Assembly: GCA_955652855.1 (NCBI GenBank)
Contig: CATPCN010000725.1
Location: 1 to 6,151, forward strand
Direction of reading: 5' to 3'
Length of the DNA: 6,151 nt
Source: an uncultured Chthoniobacterales bacterium
GTDB lineage: Bacteria > Verrucomicrobiota > Verrucomicrobiae > Chthoniobacterales > UBA10450
The position numbers and the translations under genes were made by a program. The notes beneath the pieces are model-generated. The model was not told the DNA's origin. It was given only the letters and a program-made list of their open reading frames with translations, and ran no database searches. Positions 1-5,083 of this stretch are shown one piece after another (position 1 is the first letter of the stretch; each line of letters begins with the position of its first letter).

Positions 1-712
1 CCGTGACACCGAGGAACGCGCGTGGCTCTTCGGGGCGAACCGGCGATGCCAGGTTCATCTCGCGCTTGAACCAATCGAGTGCGAGGTTGCGCGGCGCTTT
101 GCCTTCAGACAGGACCCGCCGAGCCGCGATACCCGCTTCGAACTGGGCGAGGCCCTCGCGCATCTGCGCCGCCGCTTGTTGCATGGCTGCATAGTCTTCG
201 TTGGATGTGGAATCGGATAGTTTTGCGAGCCCGGAAAACAGCAGGGCCGCGCCCGCCTTCATGCGTTCCTGGGCAAGCTGCTCGATTCCGGCGCGCTGCT
301 CAGGAGTCACATCGTCAGGCAGTGCCATGAGCGCGGGATAGAGCTCTTTGCGCGGAGGCGTGCCCATTTGCTTCATCATTTCGCCCATGCCCGCAGCCAT
401 GCCGCCCGCTGCGGCACCTGCGGGCTGGTTTCCGCCCATTGCGCCAGGGGCGGGAGACGGGTTCGGACTGCCTGGGACCGCGTTTGGTTCTCCTCCCGTG
501 TTGCCGGCGGCCGGCGGACCGGGATTACCTCCTCCCGGCATTGGCATACCGGCCGGAGCGGCCAGGTTGGTGGCAGCGGGACTGGCTCCGCCCGGAGCGG
601 GATGATGACTGGCATGTTCGTCAGCCGTTTGGCCGAGAGTTGAGGCGGCCAGCGCCAAAATCGTGGCGACTAATGTAATGGAGAGACGAAGTGTCTTGCC
701 TCGATATTTCAT
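1..712 (-). CDS. Exported Met/Gly/Pro-rich protein of unknown function, C-terminus beyond the window
   Basis: The frame is open for 237 codons from the ATG at 710-712 and continues past base 1, so only the N-terminal part is seen. Residues 1-28 are a signal peptide (basic MKYRGK, hydrophobic core, likely cleavage after LGQ or QTA). Residues about 31-116 are low complexity, rich in Gly, Pro, Ala and Met, with a small His group (HASHH, 33-37) and Met clusters (MPMPGGG; GMGEMMKQMG). Residues about 117-220 look like an amphipathic helical domain starting PPRKELYPALMALP and ending DWFKREMNL. It contains VTPEQR (135-140), which resembles the LTxxQ motif of Spy/CpxP proteins, but I do not claim membership. 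The gene lies 43 bases after the CBM48-like gene, probably in the same operon. An in-frame ATG at 728-730 would add six residues; neither start has a strong Shine-Dalgarno. The His/Met content suggests periplasmic metal contact. No function is recognised. Confidence 0.75.
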   Translation of the reverse strand, partial: MKYRGKTLRLSITLVATILALAASTLGQTADEHASHHPAPGGASPAATNLAAPAGMPMPGGGNPGPPAAGNTGGEPNAVPGSPNPSPAPGAMGGNQPAGAAAGGMAAGMGEMMKQMGTPPRKELYPALMALPDDVTPEQRAGIEQLAQERMKAGAALLFSGLAKLSDSTSNEDYAAMQQAAAQMREGLAQFEAGIAARRVLSEGKAPRNLALDWFKREMNLASPVRPEEPRAFLGVT

Positions 713-755
713 ACAAACCTGGCTGCTCATTTCCGGAGCATTGGTTGGCGCTGGT

Positions 756-1073
756 TTACTGCACTTCCAAAACACAATTCATCGTTCCAAATCCGTTCAT
801 GGTGCAACGCGGGCATTGAACGCTCTTGAATGTGCACCCCGGCTCGCAACACCACTCGCCGTCCACCACGAACTTGTATTCGTAGTGTCCGGGAGCCAGC
901 GGCAGTAACACAGTCCAATGGTTGCGCTGGTCTCTCGTCATGGGCGTTGCCGTCGGGCTCCAGTTATTGAACGATCCAGCTAGAAAAACAGCGGTTGCGG
1001 TATCGGAATCGCCGCTAAAAAGCGTGTGACGATCCTTGGGAATGGCAGTGACGCCTGGTTGTGGAGCTGACAT
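756..1073 (-). CDS. Stand-alone AMPK-beta/CBM48-type glycogen-binding-like module with a cysteine-rich insert
   Basis: The 105-residue protein is almost entirely one early-set beta-sandwich of the AMPK-beta glycogen-binding/isoamylase N-terminal type. Strand motifs are VFLAGSFNNW (29-38), the WTVLLPLAPGHYEYKFVVDG stretch (53-72) and GTMNCVLEV (96-104). From memory of AMPK beta, its glycan contacts Trp100, Lys126, Trp133 and Asn150 correspond to W38, K67, W74 and N99, so sugar binding may be retained. Unlike AMPK, the segment after DGEW is about eight residues longer and cysteine-rich: C75, C76, C80, C87 and C90, plus C100 in the last strand, with a CPRC motif that could hold a metal or form disulfides. 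There is no signal peptide, so it is probably cytosolic. An AAAGGAAAG ribosome site (1082-1090) precedes the ATG. It sits 27 bases after the Met-rich gene and 43 before the partial gene. No catalytic domain is attached, so an enzyme is unlikely. Its role in copper handling is unknown. Confidence 0.88.
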   Translation of the reverse strand: MSAPQPGVTAIPKDRHTLFSGDSDTATAVFLAGSFNNWSPTATPMTRDQRNHWTVLLPLAPGHYEYKFVVDGEWCCEPGCTFKSVQCPRCTMNGFGTMNCVLEVQ

Positions 1074-1100
1074 GGTAGTAACTTTCCTTTGTTGAGCAAG

Positions 1101-2096
1101 CTATTTACTGGTAGCGCCCATGGTTCCGAGCAGAGCCTTACGTTGCTCAGGTGTCAGGACATTGCTTGCAGTTGCCACGGCGCGAATGGAGCCCATGCGC
1201 TGATCGCCGCGCAGTTTCTCGATTTCGACAATTTTGGCCTGAATCCTGGCATTATCTGGTTGATCGGCACCAGTCAAGGCGTACAACTCTTGCTCGCCCT
1301 GGTCGATCCTGCGTTGCTCGGAGGAGCGGTCGAGCATCTCTTTCTCCTTCAGATAATTGAGGGTTAGTTTCTGATCCGGCGTTAAAGTGATGTGCCGCGA
1401 ATGGTTGAGAAAGAAACCGTTTGAGCCAATATGATAAAGATGTGAGGCGCCAGCCTGGCCAGGCATTGCGGAAGAAGGGCCACTCATGTTTGCCATCCCG
1501 CCGGCGGCGGGCGGCATGCCGCTCATCGGGGCATTTCCCCCGGAACCCATCGCGCCCATGCAGCACATACCCATAGCGGGTGCCGGTGCGGATGAGGTGT
1601 TATTTTTGCTGCCCATTCCACTCATCTCATCTTTGTCATTCCCCATGCTCATGCCGGGAGACATTGGGGCATTCCCTCCGGGCGGCATCCCGCCCATCTC
1701 ACCCTGGCCATCCTTCATACCCGTCGCCGCTGAGCCTGATGGCATGGCACCCTTTCCGGGGGGCATGCCCATTTCGTTCTTGTCATTCATCATGCCCATG
1801 CCTTTGTTTGAGGCCGGGCTCATTTTCATCCCCGAGTTTGGATTTACTTTCTTGCCAGGCCCGGTTTGCTCGACCGCAGCTTGGAGTCTTGCGACTTGGG
1901 CCCTGAGGTCGGTGACTTGATCGGCCAATTGCTTGTTCTGCTCGGCGTCGGTCATTGCATGTTGTGGAGGAGGATCGGACGCGGGGGCTTGTCCTAAACC
2001 AGCCGTACCTCCCAAGAGCAATAAGACAGAAACACCGAGTATGGCTGGTACCTTCGAGCAAACTTCCCTACTATTCAGGACCGCACGCGATGGCAT
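1101..2096 (-). CDS. Exported Met-rich protein with Spy/CpxP-like (LTxxQ) C-terminal domain
   Basis: The protein has 331 residues. Residues about 1-36 form a signal peptide (core VPAILGVSVLLLLGG). Residues 47-77 are a short predicted coiled coil (heptad-like KQLADQVTDLRAQVARLQAAV). Residues 90-211 are low complexity with 25 methionines in 122 residues, mostly in GM, MG and MPPG contexts, with duplicated GGNAPMS (140-146, 186-192) and NDKxEM units and one Cys pair, MGMCCMGAMG (175-184). Residues about 220-331 are helical with two LTPxQ motifs, LTPDQK (238-243) and LTPEQR (314-319), as in periplasmic Spy/CpxP/ZraP proteins, which act as chaperones or metal sensors. Met-rich segments of this kind bind Cu(I) in copper-resistance proteins. 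Copper buffering or envelope protection is inferred. The frame stays open upstream to 2414, but the start at 2096 follows AGGAGG at 8 bases and begins a clean signal peptide. It is the first gene of the leftward operon. Confidence 0.83.
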   Translation of the reverse strand: MPSRAVLNSREVCSKVPAILGVSVLLLLGGTAGLGQAPASDPPPQHAMTDAEQNKQLADQVTDLRAQVARLQAAVEQTGPGKKVNPNSGMKMSPASNKGMGMMNDKNEMGMPPGKGAMPSGSAATGMKDGQGEMGGMPPGGNAPMSPGMSMGNDKDEMSGMGSKNNTSSAPAPAMGMCCMGAMGSGGNAPMSGMPPAAGGMANMSGPSSAMPGQAGASHLYHIGSNGFFLNHSRHITLTPDQKLTLNYLKEKEMLDRSSEQRRIDQGEQELYALTGADQPDNARIQAKIVEIEKLRGDQRMGSIRAVATASNVLTPEQRKALLGTMGATSK

Positions 2097-2568
2097 GGCA
2101 ATCTCCTCCTCGTTTTGATTTCGAATTCTCAAACTGATTCTGTCGCCCCGATGGAACGCCGCAGGGGGTTGGGCGATATGGTCCTTTGAATGCACGCGCC
2201 ACACCAACTTCGGTCTTTGTTGAGCCGATTCGCCAGTGATGCGCTGCCGCGTTGGTTTGGAAGGAACGAGGTGTCCGAGCGAGTGACCACTGATGGTCAA
2301 CTGACGAGGCGTGGTCAGAGTCTTTGGGAGCGCCGAAAATGCTTGGCCGTTTGCATTCTCCAACCCTGCAACGGGACTCCCCAATGGATGATTACAGACC
2401 GCCCTATCGGGCATCCGTTAGAGCCTAGATACTCTAAGCACGTAGCAGATACAAACGGCACGCCGCATGCTTTGAGCAAGGCGAATGACGCGAACAGAAA
2501 GTTCACCCATCCACGACCTGATACGTTGTGACCGTTCGTGCCACAAATCCGATTGAAAGGGAAGTCAC
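2097..2568. other. Divergent intergenic region between the two copper-related clusters, no gene seen
   Basis: This 472-base stretch separates two divergent start codons. Frames inside it give peptides with no signal peptide, no recognisable domain and no ribosome site, so I call no gene. It should hold both promoters, but I see no convincing -35/-10 pair. I also see no CueR-like, CsoR-like or CopY/BlaI-like (TACAnnTGTA) operator. Short inverted repeats are present: TGACCA-ctga-TGGTCA (2284-2299), with a further TGGTCA at 2312-2317 in direct repeat 18 bases on; TTAGAG-n8-CTCTAA (2418-2437); GCCC-tatc-GGGC (2401-2412); and a distant pair GCCGTTTG/CAAACGGC (2346-2353 and 2452-2459). Repeats this short are expected about once by chance in a region of this size, so they are only candidates. 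Confidence 0.7.
2105..2110 (-). promoter_or_regulatory. Ribosome binding site that fixes the start of the Met-rich gene
   Basis: On the minus strand the sequence AGGAGG lies 8 bases before the ATG at 2094-2096, within a longer GAGGAGGAG purine run. This near-perfect Shine-Dalgarno is the reason the start is placed here and not at one of the in-frame upstream codons reaching to 2414. Confidence 0.85.
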
Positions 2569-2967
2569 ATGTTGACCCATTTGATGAGTATACGAACACT
2601 CAGGTTGGCGGTCTTTGCGGCTGCGATCCTAACAGCCGTGGTTTCCGTCCCCACCGGAGCCAAGGACAAGCCGTTTAGCAAGAGCGAGATCAAGAATCTG
2701 ATCGGTAACGCGGAGACGAAGGCGGATCACGAGCGCATCGCTCAATACTTCGACGCCGAAGCGGCCCGGTGGGAAGCGGAGGCTGACACGCATGGGGAAC
2801 TGGCACTGTACTACCGGCGAAATCCAGATCCGGCCGCCTGGAGGTATTCCAGAAGCCCGCGATCATTCGAACATTGCGACTCCCTCGTCAAGGACCTCCG
2901 AAAGGCAGCGCAAGAAAGCCGTGATCTCGCCGCCGACCATCGAACCATGGCGAAAGAGGCAAAGTGA
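2569..2967 (+). CDS. Small exported helical protein of unknown function
   Basis: The product has 132 residues. Residues 1-31 form a signal peptide (basic SIRTLR, core LAVFAAAILTAVVSV, likely cleavage near TGA-K). The mature part of about 100 residues is charged, Ala/Glu-rich and helical. It includes KADHERIAQYFDAEAARWEAEA (51-72), a short YYRRNPDP turn (81-88), FEHCDSLVKDL (100-110) with the only cysteine (103), and a final helix ending DHRTMAKEAK. Histidines at 54, 75, 102 and 124, together with the Cys, could bind metal, but no known metal motif is present. The ATG at 2569 follows AAAGGGAAG (2556-2564) at good spacing; ATG 2584 is a weaker alternative. It is the first gene of the rightward cluster, 114 bases before the Cys/His-rich gene. 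I recall similar hypothetical proteins next to copper oxidases in Acidobacteriota, but I cannot name a family. A periplasmic role is inferred from the signal peptide and context. Confidence 0.78.
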   Translation: MLTHLMSIRTLRLAVFAAAILTAVVSVPTGAKDKPFSKSEIKNLIGNAETKADHERIAQYFDAEAARWEAEADTHGELALYYRRNPDPAAWRYSRSPRSFEHCDSLVKDLRKAAQESRDLAADHRTMAKEAK

Positions 2968-3081
2968 TCATTTCGAGGAGAGCCCTGGGCGTGCGGTTTG
3001 TTTCAACGGAGAGGGATGAGACGTTCTCGGTTCGAATCGTCAATCCAGCTTCACGACGTTTTCGTAGTAGAATGGGCTGAG

Positions 3082-3474
3082 ATGTTTAAGCTGCTGGGAC
3101 ATTTCTTGGCGCTTACCGCGATGACGGCTTCGGTCCTCAACGCGCAATGCGCTGTGTCCTGTTCGCTGCACTCAAACACGACATTTCCTTCGTCTGAAAC
3201 AGGTCGCTCCGAACACTCCTGCTGTCCGCACAAGGGCGCTCCAGCGCCAACACAACCCAAAGGCGGTGACCCCTGCCATCATACGGTAGCTGCCGCCGAC
3301 GAAGTCCGGACGAAAAGTAGCAGCATCAGTTTCAACTCGATTCCCCTCGGAATCGTAGTCGGCTGGAGTCGCGAATACGGCCCACAATTTCCCAAGACCC
3401 ACCTCGATCCGCCAACTGCGCCCGACTCGTCGGGCCTGACTGAACCCTCCCTAATTTCCATCTTAAGAGTCTAG
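3082..3474 (+). CDS. Small exported Cys/His-rich protein, possible metal binder
   Basis: From the ATG at 3082 the product has 130 residues. Residues 1-21 form a signal peptide (MFKLLGHF, core LALTAMTASVL, cleavage likely after LNA). The mature N-terminal half carries three Cys/His clusters: CAVSCSLH (23-30), HSCCPH (45-50) and CHH (65-67). They are separated by Ser/Thr/Pro-rich linkers and are suited to binding Cu or Zn, or to disulfides in the periplasm. The C-terminal half has no Cys and ends in LISILRV after a Pro-rich stretch. The start is uncertain. An ATG at 3016 directly after GGAGAGGG would give 152 residues with a long n-region, while the 3082 start has only a weak ribosome site but a normal signal peptide. 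It lies between the small helical protein gene and the oxidase. No named family is recognised; metal binding is inferred from composition and context. Confidence 0.68.
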   Translation: MFKLLGHFLALTAMTASVLNAQCAVSCSLHSNTTFPSSETGRSEHSCCPHKGAPAPTQPKGGDPCHHTVAAADEVRTKSSSISFNSIPLGIVVGWSREYGPQFPKTHLDPPTAPDSSGLTEPSLISILRV

Positions 3475-3503
3475 CCCTCACTCCTCATTAGCATTCGTGG
3501 TGT

Positions 3504-3531
3504 TTGCCCGGACGCGCGGGCAATTGTTTTT
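3504..3531 (+). terminator. Terminator-like hairpin between the Cys/His-rich gene and the oxidase
   Basis: TTGCCCG (3504-3510) pairs perfectly with CGGGCAA (3517-3523) around a 6-base loop, followed at once by TTGTTTTT (3524-3531). A GC-rich stem with a U-run has the form of a rho-independent terminator. It lies 30 bases after the stop of the Cys/His-rich gene and 38 before the oxidase start. It may therefore end or attenuate transcription of the first two genes, or set a lower level for the oxidase and efflux genes. A full promoter hardly fits downstream before the oxidase start; only a weak TTGTTT-n18-TATGCA pair is visible. Confidence 0.55.
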
Positions 3532-3555
3532 GGCCATCTTCATAGGATATGCATC

Positions 3556-3560
3556 GGGAG
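3556..3560 (+). promoter_or_regulatory. Ribosome binding site that decides the oxidase start
   Basis: GGGAG lies 8 bases before the ATG at 3569. The open frame extends upstream to a GTG at 3497, but that extension would cross the terminator-like hairpin and would push the twin-arginine motif to residue 29. The ATG at 3569 is therefore preferred. Confidence 0.7.
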
Positions 3561-3568
3561 TCATTTTT

Positions 3569-5083
3569 ATGAGCAGCAATCGTCGGCATTTTTTTTCCAA
3601 ACTTAGTTCGCTCTCAGCGGGCATCTTTGCAGGCAGCCGCGCGTTATCAGCGCAGACGAAGCCCCAAGCGGGTGCCGGTCAAATGGACCACATGCAACAT
3701 GGGAACATGCAACATCCGGCTGCGCCACCGGCTACACAAGTTCAAGTCCCACCTGGAACGAATCCGAGCGTCGGCGTACCGGTGGTAACGCTAGACATTG
3801 CCGACCTGCCATTCAAGATGGACAACGGCGTCAAGGTTTTCAATCTCGTTGCGGAACCGGTCAAACAATTAATCGTGCCGGGGAGAACCTTCGACCTGTG
3901 GGGCTTTAACGGAAGCGCACCCGGCCTAACAATTCAGGCGAATGAAGGGGACCGAATCCGCATCGTCTTCGATAACCACTTGCCTGAGCCTACCGGTATC
4001 CACTGGCACGGGCTCGAACTTCCCATTGAAATGGATGGCGTACCCGGCGTCAGTCAGAAAGTGGTCATGCCCGGTGACCGATTTGTTTATGAGTTCCCGC
4101 TGCACCAAAACGGAACATTTTTCTACCACCCGCACATGGCGATGCAGGAGATGGTGGGAATGCTCGGCGGCTTCATTATTCACCCTAAGTCGCCGTACAC
4201 ACCGCACGTTCATAAGGATTACTTGATCGCTCTGCAAGAGTATGCTGTGCTGCCGAACAGCACAATTCCGAACAGTATGAGCATGGAGTTCAACTGGCTG
4301 ACCTTCAATGGAAAGGCGGGACCAGCCGCAACACCGTTGGTCGTCCGGCAAGGTGAGCGCATTCGGGTTCGCCTTATCAATATGGGTATGGATCATCACC
4401 CGATACATCTTCACGGGTTTACGTTTTGGGAGACAGGACGGGAAGCCGCACGTCAGCCGGAAGCGATCTGGCCTCGCGGCAATACTACGCTGGTCGGCGT
4501 GGCGCAGGCTCGCGATATCGAATTCGTGGCGGACAGGCTTGGAGACTGGATGCTGCATTGCCACCTTCCCCACCACATGATGAACCAGATGGCGTCCAAT
4601 GTCGGTCCGATGACGCGGCTTGGGAAAGGTATGCAGGGCGGGGCCAGCATGACAGACGGCATGGGCATGCTCCGGGACGGCAATGCGACATCGGAAAACA
4701 GAGGGCCGAGCCTCGGGCGCGGGCTAGGCATCGGTTCGTCTACCGATGTGCCGCGCACCAACGGTCCGCTGTCTCAGAGCGAAGCTGACAAAGCCATGGC
4801 GAACATGCCAGGCATGGACCACTCGCAAATGAACATGACTCGACCGCCGAAGAACGCCAACCAGATTCCGCTCTATCCACAAGACGCGTTCATGGAAGGG
4901 CCCATGATGGCGATGGATAAGGACGTCGATAAACCTGAAAACTATGGATTGCCACCCGGCTGGAGCGGTTTTTCCGGAGGCATGATGACGCTGGTTCGAG
5001 TGATGACTCCCGAAAAGTACGACCAGATCATGGACCTGAAAGCCAAACAGCGTGCGCAAGCGCAGGAGAAGAACTCCAAATGA
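3569..5083 (+). CDS. Tat-exported two-domain multicopper oxidase (probable copper-tolerance oxidase) with Met/His-rich extensions
   Basis: The protein has 504 residues. NRRHFFSK (4-11) followed by a weakly hydrophobic stretch is a twin-arginine signal, as expected for a cofactor-loaded oxidase. All four copper motifs are present: HWHG (145-148), HPH (187-189), HPIHLHG (277-283) and HCHLPHHMMNQM (330-341). They supply eight trinuclear-site histidines (145, 147, 187, 189, 280, 282, 330, 332) and the type 1 ligands H277, C331, H336 and M341. Only 88 residues separate the second and third motifs, which fits two-domain (small-laccase-like, trimeric) enzymes and not three-domain CopA/CueO. A Met/His segment (QMDHMQHGNMQH, 38-49) and a tail of about 150 residues with MPGMDHSQMNM (413-423) and FMEGPMMAMD (441-450) flank the core. 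Likely role: oxidation of periplasmic Cu(I) to Cu(II). Phenol oxidation is an alternative. It is coupled by a 4-base ATGA overlap to the CusF-TolC gene. Confidence 0.93.
   Translation: MSSNRRHFFSKLSSLSAGIFAGSRALSAQTKPQAGAGQMDHMQHGNMQHPAAPPATQVQVPPGTNPSVGVPVVTLDIADLPFKMDNGVKVFNLVAEPVKQLIVPGRTFDLWGFNGSAPGLTIQANEGDRIRIVFDNHLPEPTGIHWHGLELPIEMDGVPGVSQKVVMPGDRFVYEFPLHQNGTFFYHPHMAMQEMVGMLGGFIIHPKSPYTPHVHKDYLIALQEYAVLPNSTIPNSMSMEFNWLTFNGKAGPAATPLVVRQGERIRVRLINMGMDHHPIHLHGFTFWETGREAARQPEAIWPRGNTTLVGVAQARDIEFVADRLGDWMLHCHLPHHMMNQMASNVGPMTRLGKGMQGGASMTDGMGMLRDGNATSENRGPSLGRGLGIGSSTDVPRTNGPLSQSEADKAMANMPGMDHSQMNMTRPPKNANQIPLYPQDAFMEGPMMAMDKDVDKPENYGLPPGWSGFSGGMMTLVRVMTPEKYDQIMDLKAKQRAQAQEKNSK

Noticed and set aside
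1486..1920. A 144-codon plus-strand frame rich in Pro, Ile and Phe
   Set aside because: It is the mirror of the repetitive Met/Gly/Pro codons of the minus-strand Met-rich gene and has no independent start signal or domain.
2097..2414. A 106-residue N-terminal extension of the Met-rich protein
   Set aside because: The frame is open, but the strong AGGAGG at 2105-2110 and the signal peptide place the start at 2096. The extension has no recognisable content.
2190..2599. Open frames on both strands in the divergent region (plus 2190-2531, minus 2315-2599)
   Set aside because: Neither has a domain, a signal peptide or a ribosome site, and their composition does not resemble the neighbouring genes.
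3029..3038. GGTTCGAATC, identical to a tRNA T-loop consensus
   Set aside because: The flanking bases do not form the 5-base T-stem, and no acceptor, D or anticodon arm fits upstream, so this is not a tRNA.
3497..3568. A GTG start giving the oxidase 24 more residues, including a hydrophobic stretch
   Set aside because: It would run through the terminator-like hairpin and bury the twin-arginine motif. The hydrophobic residues follow from the T-rich DNA, and ATG 3569 has a good ribosome site.
3690..3715. An 11-base direct repeat ACATGCAACAT in the oxidase gene
   Set aside because: It is explained by the repeated MQH codons of the Met/His-rich N-terminal arm and is not a mobile-element or regulatory repeat.
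3926..4576. A 216-codon open frame on the minus strand inside the oxidase gene
   Set aside because: It is antisense to the region encoding the copper-ligand motifs. Its product shows no domain, and the opposite strand is clearly the real gene.
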